A stretch of 64,000 bases of DNA, from NCBI GenBank assembly GCA_041671045.1, contig JBAZCF010000004.1:124001-188000 (forward strand). The letters run 5' to 3'. Of the stretch, positions 24,970 to 33,081 are shown piece after piece (within the stretch, counting starts at the first letter, position 1; each line of letters begins with the position of its first letter). The stretch is from Parachlamydiales bacterium (GTDB taxonomy: Bacteria > Chlamydiota > Chlamydiia > Chlamydiales > JABDDJ01). The position numbers and the translations under genes were made by a program. The notes beneath the pieces are model-generated. The model was not told where the DNA came from and did no database searches. It saw only the letters and a list, made by a program, of their open reading frames with translations.

Positions 24970-25746
24970 ATGCTGATAGACTCCCACGCCCATATCACTT
25001 CTGCCGCATGTCTTCCCGATGCGGACGCTTTGATCGCTGCTGCACAAGCTGCCGGCGTGGGCTCTATCGTAAATATTTGTACCGACGCCGCATCCATGGC
25101 TGCAGGGGTAGACCTGCGACGACGCTATCCTCAAGTTTTTAATGCAGGGGCAACAACTCCTCACGACGTGGAAAAGGAAGGGGAGGAGTGCTTTGAACTT
25201 TTCGCCTCCCATGCCCGCAACGGAGATCTCGTTGCCGTAGGCGAAACCGGACTAGACTACTACTACGAACACTCTCCACGTGTGCTACAACAAGAGTTTT
25301 TAGTGCGCTATCTAAAACTAGCATTAGAATGCCGCCTGCCCGTGGTTATCCACTGCCGCGACGCTTTTTCAGATTTTTTCCGCTTTCTCGATGCCCACTA
25401 CACCGTGAATGGCCAGCACGCCCCCGGTGTTCTCCACTGCTTCACTGGCGACGAAAAGGAAGCCAAAGAAGTGGTTTCCCGTGGCTGGTTTCTCTCCCTC
25501 AGCGGCATCGTTACCTATAAAAAAAGCGCAATCCTAAAGGATGTGGCCAAAGCCGTCCCTTTAGATAATCTCCTTATCGAAACAGACTCTCCCTATCTCG
25601 CTCCCGAATCAAAACGGGGCAGAAAAAATCAACCGGCGTATATTATAGAAACTGCCCAAGTCATCGCCGACTTGAAGGGAATACCTTTTGAAACCGTAGC
25701 CGCCGCAACGGCAGAAAACGCCCGACGTCTTTTTTCGTTGCGCTAA
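24970..25746 (+). CDS. tatD: TatD-family metal-dependent hydrolase (DNase)
   Basis: A 258-residue TIM-barrel protein. Metal-binding motifs are in order: DSHAH at the N-terminus, VGETGLDYYY, VVIHCRD, LHCFTG and LIETDSPYLAP. TatD proteins are 3'-5' exonucleases or related amidohydrolase-fold enzymes in the cytoplasm. The ATG follows the dsbD TAA with no gap, so the two are one operon, matching CT594-CT595 in Chlamydia. Confidence 0.94.
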   Translation: MLIDSHAHITSAACLPDADALIAAAQAAGVGSIVNICTDAASMAAGVDLRRRYPQVFNAGATTPHDVEKEGEECFELFASHARNGDLVAVGETGLDYYYEHSPRVLQQEFLVRYLKLALECRLPVVIHCRDAFSDFFRFLDAHYTVNGQHAPGVLHCFTGDEKEAKEVVSRGWFLSLSGIVTYKKSAILKDVAKAVPLDNLLIETDSPYLAPESKRGRKNQPAYIIETAQVIADLKGIPFETVAAATAENARRLFSLR

Positions 25747-25810
25747 TCAGTTGCTATGGATATTGAATACTGTTTTGATGTATATTTGTAGTGTGAGTTA
25801 AGAGGAATTC

Positions 25811-26797
25811 ATGGAACACGAGCGTCGTGCTTTATATACATCCCTGCGCCTGAATTGGCTGCGGGATCCCACTGTCCCTGTTGAGGATTGGCAAGTGGAA
25901 GACTATCGAGAAATGCCGTTTTCTGTCTTATTTGAAAGACTTAAAACGAATGGCATCCTGCTAGATCGCATTTCTTTTCTAGCCTATGCCGAACAACACG
26001 ACTCGCCTGAGGAACTCTGCGACGAAATCCTATCCGAACGTCGGGTCGAAAGCAAAACCTATGACCAAATCTACCTCATCGTCTTCGAACTTTGGCGACG
26101 CCTTATCACAGATAAGCCCTGCCTCTCCCTCTTTTGCGACGAAGTAGACCACCAGATTTATATCTACGACGAAGGCGATATCGATAATAGCGAACAAATA
26201 CAAGATATCATCGCTAACCTCCAAATCATCCTCGAAGAAAACGCCGACCAAGGCGCCGACCCCATCACCGTCTTCGAATATGTTTCCGCCGGCTGCGCTC
26301 ACGACATCGAAAGCTTCCTCCTCGACTACATCGCCGACCTCATCGATAACGCTAACTTTACCTACGCTGCCGAAATCATCGAAGGTTTCTCCGAATACAT
26401 CTCCGAACACAAATGGTTCAACCTCCAAAAAATTCGCCTCATCGCACAGAATGAACCCCGCACCGCCAACCGCCTCATCGCTCAACTTCTCGATGACCAA
26501 CAAGAGGACGAAGATAAACTCGACTTCTTCCTCGAAGTCCTACATTTCCTCGCCACCGAAGGCGACGCCTCCCTCTTCAAAGATGTTCTTGTCAGAGTCC
26601 TCCCTCTCCTAGAATCAGAAGAGGATTTCCAAGACCTCCTCGATATCTGTCTCGAATTTCACCAAAATCGCGACAATGACGGTAAAGTCAACGCCCTCCA
26701 AACTTTACAAGCTAATCGCCGCATAAAAGATGCATCCGCACCCCTAGATCCTAGCGACAATGCACTCTCAAGGCTCCGCCAATTAATGACGAATTGA
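25811..26797 (+). CDS. Acidic helical protein of unknown function
   Basis: A 328-residue, strongly acidic protein, predicted all-helical, without signal peptide or membrane segments. Repeated helix-turn pairs rich in Asp/Glu (for example ITVFEYVSAGCAHDIESFL and LDFFLEVLHFLATEGD) suggest an alpha-solenoid. No family recognised. AGAGGAATTC just before the ATG supplies a ribosome-binding site. Codons end in C much more often than in most of the window, a property shared with the ribonucleotide reductase gene downstream. Confidence 0.8.
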   Translation: MEHERRALYTSLRLNWLRDPTVPVEDWQVEDYREMPFSVLFERLKTNGILLDRISFLAYAEQHDSPEELCDEILSERRVESKTYDQIYLIVFELWRRLITDKPCLSLFCDEVDHQIYIYDEGDIDNSEQIQDIIANLQIILEENADQGADPITVFEYVSAGCAHDIESFLLDYIADLIDNANFTYAAEIIEGFSEYISEHKWFNLQKIRLIAQNEPRTANRLIAQLLDDQQEDEDKLDFFLEVLHFLATEGDASLFKDVLVRVLPLLESEEDFQDLLDICLEFHQNRDNDGKVNALQTLQANRRIKDASAPLDPSDNALSRLRQLMTN

Positions 26798-26998
26798 AAT
26801 TCCACATTATTGAATCGCAAATATCCAAAACCCATAGGTTTGCGAATTAATGCCCCGCCCTATCTTGACTTTTAAGCGCAAAAGATAGATACCAAAGGCG
26901 TTTTTCTACAACTTGTGGTAGCAGCGATCCTAAAAACTACAACATCTTGTAAGACTCACACACTCACACACAACAAAAACTTTATAAGGAACATCACC

Positions 26999-29011
26999 AT
27001 GACTAAACCCACACCACGTGCCATGGCAACATCGCTGCGCACCTACCACCGCCCCGTTGTAGAAGGTGGAACCATGCTTGAAAGCTGGAACCAAGTCGTG
27101 GACCGCGTAGTAGAACACCAACGCTGGCTGTGGGAACGCGCCCTCAACCGCCCACTCAATGACAGGGAAGACCACGAACTAGAAGAAATCCGCAGCCTCA
27201 TCGTTGACCGCTACCTAGCCCCCTCCGGACGCACTCTCTGGCTCGGCGGTACCGAACTTAGCCGCACTCGCGAATCATGCATGTTCAACTGCTCATACAC
27301 TCACGTCGAAACCGTATACGACCTCGTCGACGTTCTCTGGCTCCTCCTACAAGGCTGCGGCGTCGGCTTCAGACCTATCACCGGTACTCTCAACGGTTTC
27401 CGCCGCCCTCTGCAAGATATCATTGTCATCCGCTCACAACGCACTGAAAAAGGCGGCGTCCCTCACAACGTCGAAACCTACAATCCTCAAACTCACGAAT
27501 GGCGTATCAAAGTGGGCGACTCCGCTGTCGCCTGGGCCAAAGCCATCGGTAAACTGGTCGCCGGAAAATTCCCCGCCCGTTCCCTCATCCTCGACTTCTC
27601 CGAAATACGTCCCGCCGGCACTCGCCTAAAAGGCTACGGATGGATCTCCTCCGGTGATGAACAAATCGCCATCGCCTTCAAAGCCATCGCCAAAATCCTC
27701 TCCGACCGCTCCGACCAACTCCTCACCCGCATGGATATCCTCGATATCGTCAACTGGCTCGGCACCATCCTATCCAGCCGCCGCTCCGCTCAAATCGCCC
27801 TCTTCGAATACGGCGTTCCCGAATGGCAAGACTTCGCCTCCGCCAAAAAAGAATGGTGGCTCCGCGATAAGGCCCATAGACAACAATCCAACAACAGCCT
27901 CCTCTTCCGCCGCAAACCCACTCGCCGCGAACTGGAAGAAATGTTCCAAATGATGCTCGATGCCGGCGGCTCCGAACCCGGCATGATCAACGCCGTCGAA
28001 GCTGAAAGACGCGCCCCCTGGTTCCAAGGTGTTAACCCCTGCTGCGAAATCCTCCTCGGCAACAAAAGCTTCTGCAACCTAACCGAAGTCAATGTCCTCG
28101 CCTTCAAAGGCGATAAAATCGGCCTCGAACGCGCCCTATACCTCGCCGGTAGAATGAACTACAGACAAACTATGGTAGACCTACGCGACGAAATCCTCCA
28201 AGAAGCCTGGCACCTCAATAACTCCTTCCTACACCTCTGCGGCGTTGGCCTCACCGGTATCCGCGCTCGACCAGATCTCACCGCCTACGACTTCAAAAGG
28301 ATGCGCAACATCACCGTCAGCGCCGCCTACAGCATGGCCTACGAACTGGATTCTCCTCTTCCCAAAAACGTCACCTGCGTGAAACCCAGCGGTACCCTAA
28401 GCAAAATTATGGCCACCGACCTGTGGGGTGAAGTTCCTGAAGGCGTTCACATGCCTCTCGGACGCTATATTTTCAATAATATCACCTTCTCACGCCACGA
28501 TCCCCTCGTCGCACGCTTCCGCGCCGCCGGATACGAAATTGCCGATAAACCCTACGAACCAGAATCCGTACTCGTAAAATTCCCCGTCCGCTACGACAAC
28601 GTCCCCTTCTCCCGCAAAACCGTCACCCGCAAAAACGGCGCCGTAGAAGAAGTAGACATCAATGGCGATAGCGCCGTAGAACAACTCGAATGGTACAAAA
28701 CTCTCCAAGAAACATGGTGCGAACAAAACGTTTCCAATACCATCTCCTACGACCCCTCCGAAATCCCTGCCATCATCGACTGGCTAATTCACAACTGGGA
28801 CTGCTACGTCGGCGTCTCCTTCCTCTTCCGCAATGACCCCACAAAAAATGCCGAAGACCTCGGGTACGCCTACCTCCCTCAAGAGGTAACCACTCAAGAA
28901 GCCTTCGAAGCCTACACCTCTAAACTCAGAGACGTAGACTACTCCGGCATCGAAATGCGCGACGAACTCCTCATGGAATCCTGCCCCACCGGCGCCTGCC
29001 CCATCCGCTAA
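26999..29011 (+). CDS. nrdJ: Adenosylcobalamin-dependent (class II) ribonucleotide reductase
   Basis: A 670-residue RtpR-type enzyme reducing ribonucleotides to deoxyribonucleotides using a cobalamin-derived thiyl radical. Visible catalytic features: SCMFNCSYTH (active-site Cys), NPCCEILLG (radical Cys and Glu), SFCNLTEV (second active-site Cys), KPSGTLSK and the C-terminal redox pair SCPTGACPIR. ATG 26999 has AAGGA eight bases upstream. Chlamydia uses class I NrdAB, so this is a distinctive gene; it needs cobalamin, and no B12 gene is in view. No cobalamin riboswitch was recognised upstream. Codons are strongly C-ending. The stop codon abuts a hairpin array. Confidence 0.93.
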   Translation: MTKPTPRAMATSLRTYHRPVVEGGTMLESWNQVVDRVVEHQRWLWERALNRPLNDREDHELEEIRSLIVDRYLAPSGRTLWLGGTELSRTRESCMFNCSYTHVETVYDLVDVLWLLLQGCGVGFRPITGTLNGFRRPLQDIIVIRSQRTEKGGVPHNVETYNPQTHEWRIKVGDSAVAWAKAIGKLVAGKFPARSLILDFSEIRPAGTRLKGYGWISSGDEQIAIAFKAIAKILSDRSDQLLTRMDILDIVNWLGTILSSRRSAQIALFEYGVPEWQDFASAKKEWWLRDKAHRQQSNNSLLFRRKPTRRELEEMFQMMLDAGGSEPGMINAVEAERRAPWFQGVNPCCEILLGNKSFCNLTEVNVLAFKGDKIGLERALYLAGRMNYRQTMVDLRDEILQEAWHLNNSFLHLCGVGLTGIRARPDLTAYDFKRMRNITVSAAYSMAYELDSPLPKNVTCVKPSGTLSKIMATDLWGEVPEGVHMPLGRYIFNNITFSRHDPLVARFRAAGYEIADKPYEPESVLVKFPVRYDNVPFSRKTVTRKNGAVEEVDINGDSAVEQLEWYKTLQETWCEQNVSNTISYDPSEIPAIIDWLIHNWDCYVGVSFLFRNDPTKNAEDLGYAYLPQEVTTQEAFEAYTSKLRDVDYSGIEMRDELLMESCPTGACPIR

Positions 29012-29128
29012 GGGGCTCTGCCCCTTAGAACCCCGCCAGGGGGGATAAAATCCCCCCTGGCACCCCCCCCATCTTCATTTCCCTCAGGGGCTTCGCCCCT
29101 AACCCCACAAAAGGACTGGCGTCCTTTT
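29010..29128. repeat. Cluster of four perfect GC-rich hairpins after nrdJ
   Basis: Four separate palindromes follow each other: AAGGGGC-TCT-GCCCCTT (29010-29026); arms GCCAGGGGGGAT and ATCCCCCCTGGC around AAA (29035-29061); AGGGGC-TTC-GCCCCT (29086-29100); AAAAGGAC-TGGC-GTCCTTTT (29109-29128). Stems are perfect, with 3-4 base loops. The first probably ends the nrdJ transcript. The rest resembles repetitive intergenic palindrome clusters. Confidence 0.75.
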
Positions 29129-29179
29129 GAATCCGCATATAATATCTCTGACTATAAAAACGTTCCCTAGTATAGGAGT

Positions 29180-29197
29180 GCTGCGACTTGTCGCAGC
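29180..29197. repeat. Hairpin with core GCGACTTGTCGC, second copy
   Basis: GCTGCGACTTGTCGCAGC is a perfect palindrome with the same core as 7636-7653, but with compensating outer stem bases (TG..CA here, CG..CG there). This indicates selection on, or copying of, the structure. Confidence 0.6.
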
Positions 29198-29288
29198 TTT
29201 GTTAGTCCTTGATAATTCAAAGACCCATAAATAGATTAATAATTTTAGATATTTGCTTTTTAATGGGTTCCTAGATGTTATTTCCCAA

Positions 29289-29380
29289 ATAAAAAATATA
29301 AGTAATAAAACTAAGCTAAGGTACGAGCAGGCATATAAAAAATATAAATAATAAAATTGAGCTAAGGTCCGAGTCGGCAC
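29289..29380. repeat. 46-bp direct repeat, two copies
   Basis: 29289-29334 and 29335-29380 are adjacent copies of one 46-bp AT-rich unit (ATAAAAAATATAA ... GCTAAGGTNCGAG) with a handful of mismatches. It lies in the 432-bp gap between nrdJ and the phosphoesterase gene, which otherwise holds only hairpins. An open frame over it on the minus strand is low-complexity and not a convincing gene. Confidence 0.6.
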
Positions 29381-29414
29381 GCTCGTTTGCTGCCCGAAGG
29401 GAGGAAAGCGGTTT

Positions 29415-29466
29415 CCAAAGGGCTTTGCTCTTTGGTGGGGGTTCTAGGGGGCAATGCCCCCTAGAA
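29415..29466. repeat. Two hairpins at the 3' end of the phosphoesterase gene
   Basis: CCAAAGGGC-TTT-GCTCTTTGG (29415-29435, one wobble pair) and TTCTAGGGGGC-AAT-GCCCCCTAGAA (29442-29466, 11-bp perfect stem). The second includes the stop codon and final codons of the minus-strand phosphoesterase, so it encodes the C-terminal LLGGIAP and can also act as its terminator. Confidence 0.7.
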
Positions 29467-30214
29467 GAATGGGGTCGAAGTTGAGGTAGTCGGCGGCGGT
29501 GAGGATGTATTGGACGTTGTTGCGGGTACCGAAGAGGGGGTCGTGGGTGTGGACGACATTATGGAGGTGACCGAAGACGCAGACGTTGACGTTATATTCT
29601 TCAAGGATTTCGGAGGCGCGGGAGGGTTTTAGGTCGGCGCTGATGGGAGGGTAGTGTGTCATGGCGATGCGGTAGTCGGCTTTTTGGTCTAGCGTTTTGA
29701 GGCTTGTTTCGAGGCGGATGAGTTCACGTTCGAAGATTTTATCGCGTTGTGAGGGGTCGTCGGGTTTTTCTTGGTAGGTGAGTTTGTTGGATGCGGGGTT
29801 TTCGTTATAGGGGATATACTTGTTGAAGTTGTATTCCCAGCTATCCCAGAGTCTGCTTCCGCCGATGCATACATTTTTCCAGTAGAAGATATTGTTTTGT
29901 ATGACATGCAGGGAGGGGGGAAGGATTTGTGCAACTTGTTTGAGGGAGGACCACCAGTAGTCGTGGTTACCGCGTAGGAGGACTTTGGTGCCGGGGAGTT
30001 TATCGATCCAGTCGAGGTCTGGTTTAGCTTCTTCCAGCTTTAGGCCCCAGGAGATATCACCGGGGATGAGGACAAGGTCGTCTTCAGTGATTTTTGCGCG
30101 CCAGTTGGCTTCGATTTTATTGTAGTGTTCTTTCCAGTTTGCGCCAAAGATATCCATTTCTTTGTTAGGAACGCCGAAAGATAGGTGTAGGTCGGCTATA
30201 GCCCAGACTGCCAT
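29444..30214 (-). CDS. Calcineurin-like metallophosphoesterase
   Basis: A 256-residue cytoplasmic protein with the metal-binding motifs of the family in order: WAIADLHLSF (D.H), LIPGDISWG (GD), LLRGNHDYWW (GNHD), MTHYPP and CVFGHLHN (GH.H). Substrate is not evident. It follows glgC by 9 bp on the same strand, the arrangement of CT488-CT489 in Chlamydia. Its last seven residues (LLGGIAP) are encoded by a perfect GC-rich palindrome, so the native C-terminus may have been replaced by an inserted element. Confidence 0.88.
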   Translation of the reverse strand: MAVWAIADLHLSFGVPNKEMDIFGANWKEHYNKIEANWRAKITEDDLVLIPGDISWGLKLEEAKPDLDWIDKLPGTKVLLRGNHDYWWSSLKQVAQILPPSLHVIQNNIFYWKNVCIGGSRLWDSWEYNFNKYIPYNENPASNKLTYQEKPDDPSQRDKIFERELIRLETSLKTLDQKADYRIAMTHYPPISADLKPSRASEILEEYNVNVCVFGHLHNVVHTHDPLFGTRNNVQYILTAADYLNFDPILLGGIAP

Positions 30215-30223
30215 AAGTTTTCT

Positions 30224-31561
30224 CTAGAGTGTATATCCATCCGGCAGCGTTGATCCGCGTGCTACGATGATGATGCCGTCGCGGATGTAGACATGTTCGC
30301 TGTCGTAATGAGTTAAGTTATCTTTATTGATGAGTTTAACATCATTGCCAATGCTGACATCTTTGTCGATGATAGTTTTCTTGATGACGCAATTTTTGCC
30401 AATATGAAGTTTTTCCGGGAAACGGTTGGTGAGGGGTGGTTGGTAGAAATCATTTCCCATGAGGTAGCTGTGTTTTACGATGGTGCCGGCGCCGATGATT
30501 TGTCTTGGTCCGATGATGCTATGTGTGATTTCTTTTGCTTCGATGTCGCATCCGTCGCAGATGATGGAGTGTTTGACTTGTGTGTTGTTGATGCGTGATC
30601 CGGGGAGTTTTGTGGGGGCGCAGATGAGGGGGGAGTTCTCATTGTAGTAGTTGAAAACGGGTTCAGGATACGTTAATGCGATGTTAGCTTCATAGAAAGA
30701 GCGTATTGTGCCGATATCTTCCCAGAAACCGTTGTGAATGTAAGCATAGGTATTGCCTTTAGCGATTTGAACTGGGATGAGGTGTTTACCGAAGTCTTCG
30801 CGGCTTTCTTCTTCTAGGAGTTTAATGAGGGCTTCGCGTTTAAATAGGTAGATTCCCATTGAGCCTAAAAAGGGAGTTTTGGAGGAGGAGTGGGGGGATA
30901 GGTGTTTGCGTTGAGTGGAGTTGATTTTAAGGGTGTCTAAAATTTCTTTCTGCTGTGGTTTCTCCACAAATTGTTGAATTTGGTGTTGGGGATTAATTTT
31001 CATAATACCCATACGTTTAGCATCTTCCTCATTGACTAGGAGGCTTGAGACAACTAAGTCGGCATCTGTTTTGTGGGCGAAGGCAACAAGGGGAGTGAAG
31101 TCCATTGAATAGATTTGGTCGCCGGAAAGGATAAGATAGTAGTCGACAGAAGCTTCGGTGAGATAGTCCATGTTGAGGCGTACCGCATCTGCAGTGCCGG
31201 CGTACCACGTATGATTGGTAGGACGTTGTTCAGCGGTAAGAATATCTACATAGGAGTCATTGAAAATATTGTTTCCGGTATAAGTTCTGCAGATGTGTTT
31301 GTGTAGGGATGTCGATAAAAACTGAGTGATGACATAGATTTTAGAACATGCAGAATGTATTGCATTGGAGATAGCAATATCGATTAAACGGTATTTTCCG
31401 GCAAAGCTGATTGCTGGTTTGCAGCGTGAGTCTGTCAAAGGATAGAGACGTGTACCTTGCCCGCCGCCCAAAATAACGACCCCCACCTTATTCATATCTA
31501 CATAGGAATTCTTAGGGGGAGTTTTAGAGGAAATTTTGGGTTTTAAGAGTTCAGTATCCAT
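30224..31561 (-). CDS. glgC: Glucose-1-phosphate adenylyltransferase
   Basis: A 445-residue enzyme making ADP-glucose for glycogen synthesis. It has the nucleotidyltransferase core with the N-terminal GGGQGTRLYPLTDSRCKPA motif, LSGDQIYSMDF, and FVEKP. The C-terminal left-handed beta-helix is visible as hexapeptide-like repeats (about 330-430, including IGKNCVIKKTIIDKDVSIG). Family members are allosterically controlled. A ~25-residue Lys/Pro/Ser-rich extension precedes the core; the ATG at 31561 is used, but MNKVGVVIL 22 residues on is an alternative. It heads a two-gene operon with the phosphoesterase. Confidence 0.96.
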   Translation of the reverse strand: MDTELLKPKISSKTPPKNSYVDMNKVGVVILGGGQGTRLYPLTDSRCKPAISFAGKYRLIDIAISNAIHSACSKIYVITQFLSTSLHKHICRTYTGNNIFNDSYVDILTAEQRPTNHTWYAGTADAVRLNMDYLTEASVDYYLILSGDQIYSMDFTPLVAFAHKTDADLVVSSLLVNEEDAKRMGIMKINPQHQIQQFVEKPQQKEILDTLKINSTQRKHLSPHSSSKTPFLGSMGIYLFKREALIKLLEEESREDFGKHLIPVQIAKGNTYAYIHNGFWEDIGTIRSFYEANIALTYPEPVFNYYNENSPLICAPTKLPGSRINNTQVKHSIICDGCDIEAKEITHSIIGPRQIIGAGTIVKHSYLMGNDFYQPPLTNRFPEKLHIGKNCVIKKTIIDKDVSIGNDVKLINKDNLTHYDSEHVYIRDGIIIVARGSTLPDGYTL

Positions 31562-31709
31562 TTTTCACCTAGGAATCGACTTATCCGTAAGAGTAAAGGA
31601 TAACTTTAATTTTAGCAAGCATGCTAAATTAAATATTTTAAATGTTTGATTTTAATTATAGATGTTAATATAATTATTTTATTAATTTGTTAATTATGGT
31701 TTTACAAAA

Positions 31710-33065
31710 ATGGCTAGTGTAATAACTTCGTGTTTAAAGATCTTTAGTAATTCAAATGAACAGACGTTGCCGGAAACAGGCAAAGGCCCTTCTCCTACTG
31801 TTCTATGCAAGTCGCTCATTATTTATAAGGGGGATGCTAGCAAAAATGTTCTTAGAAAAGCTAGATCTCTTGCAGAAACCGGAGTCATTGTTACGCTTCA
31901 AAGTGAAATTGAACTAGGAAAATCTAAAAGATCGCAATTTTTCTTAGCACGTCTTTTTTACAGCTGCATGGATTATTTAGGGTATTCTAACGAAGCGCAA
32001 AAAGAGGTAATCCTCAAAAAAGCTATTTTATCTCTAGCATATGGAATATTGTGTTCTGAAAAGACTGTGGGCGATGAATTATTTATAAATGCTGAAGGTT
32101 ATTTTAAAGATATCAAAACAGAATATTTATCAGCTGCAATCGAAAACCAGAAGTTCCCTACCTCTAAAATAAGGACTATTTTCATTGAAAGAGGTGCCAT
32201 CGATCTAAAAGTTATTTTTGTGGGGACGACTGATTTTGAAATTGGGCAGCTTTTGAATGATTTTGCAAAGAATCCGGACCAACTGACGAATATACGTTTT
32301 GGGTTGGAATTTCAACAGAGAATTGAGGGTAAAGATTGCAAAGTGGAAGGTAATGAGTTAAATCTCCTGCAATATCTTTTAGTAAAAAATTCCACTTTAG
32401 CAAAACAATTATTAAGATTAATTGAAAAGTTCCCTAAAGTTGAAAAGAAATTTCTTTATCACGAATGCACTGTGTGGACAGACGGAACTAAGAAAAAATG
32501 CTCTGATACACTGTCATTTGTCGTGAATGCATCTCTCAATGAGCCTTTAATCTTTATATTAAATTTATTTGCTAAGAATTCGGATCAATTAGCGGAGATG
32601 CGATTTGATGTGAAATTTAAGCATAAAATTGAAGGCGATAATTGCGATGTGGAGGGTAGACAGCTCAACCTTTTGCAATATCTAGTTGCAAAAAACTCCA
32701 CTGCAGCAAGGCATCTATTATATTTGATTAGAAACTTCCCTGAAATTGAGAAAAAATTTCTTTCTCATGAATGTTCTATTTCGATCAAGGGAGCTGTGAA
32801 GAAATGCCCTGATACGATGTCTTTTGCCATGAGTATCTCTCAGCATAAGGTTAGCTCTTTTAAGCTGCAAATGACTAATAAAATTGTAAAACTATCAATG
32901 ATTGAAAAAACAGACGGCACACTAGTCCAAATAGGTCAACTTCATAATAAGTATTTAGGATGGCCTGAAGGCAAATTTCATCCCCAAGAACGATTATATT
33001 CCAACCAAGCCATCACTCAGACGGTAGGGGATCGAAATAAGCTGCTTGAGGTAATTCTAAAATAG
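31710..33065 (+). CDS. Unknown protein with a ~102-residue internal duplication
   Basis: A 451-residue soluble protein of no recognised family. Residues about 180-277 and 282-379 are tandem copies of one unit. Matching segments include FAKNPDQL / FAKNSDQL, ELNLLQYLLVKNST / QLNLLQYLVAKNST, and FPKVEKKFLYHEC / FPEIEKKFLSHEC, each offset by 102 residues. The unit has a beta-like start and a helix pair that faintly resembles ankyrin or other solenoid repeats. No signal peptide. It is AT-rich, lacks a ribosome-binding site and is divergent from glgC. Probably lineage-specific, possibly an effector. Confidence 0.8.
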   Translation: MASVITSCLKIFSNSNEQTLPETGKGPSPTVLCKSLIIYKGDASKNVLRKARSLAETGVIVTLQSEIELGKSKRSQFFLARLFYSCMDYLGYSNEAQKEVILKKAILSLAYGILCSEKTVGDELFINAEGYFKDIKTEYLSAAIENQKFPTSKIRTIFIERGAIDLKVIFVGTTDFEIGQLLNDFAKNPDQLTNIRFGLEFQQRIEGKDCKVEGNELNLLQYLLVKNSTLAKQLLRLIEKFPKVEKKFLYHECTVWTDGTKKKCSDTLSFVVNASLNEPLIFILNLFAKNSDQLAEMRFDVKFKHKIEGDNCDVEGRQLNLLQYLVAKNSTAARHLLYLIRNFPEIEKKFLSHECSISIKGAVKKCPDTMSFAMSISQHKVSSFKLQMTNKIVKLSMIEKTDGTLVQIGQLHNKYLGWPEGKFHPQERLYSNQAITQTVGDRNKLLEVILK

Positions 33066-33081
33066 GTTGATAAGTTAGGCG

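Noticed and set aside
26280..26612. Overlapping alternative frame inside the acidic protein gene
   Set aside because: Ser/Pro/Thr-rich translation is the typical shadow of a C-rich gene; the annotated frame has coherent helical composition and a ribosome-binding site.
26802..26998. Possible cobalamin riboswitch upstream of nrdJ
   Set aside because: The 197-bp leader has one small stem (TCGCAAA/TTTGCGA) but I could not find a B12-box-like segment or the expected length of structure.
29099..29380. Open frame of 93 codons on the minus strand over the hairpin/direct-repeat gap
   Set aside because: Low-complexity hydrophobic translation, spans two tandem repeats and hairpins, no ribosome-binding site; better explained as non-coding repeats.
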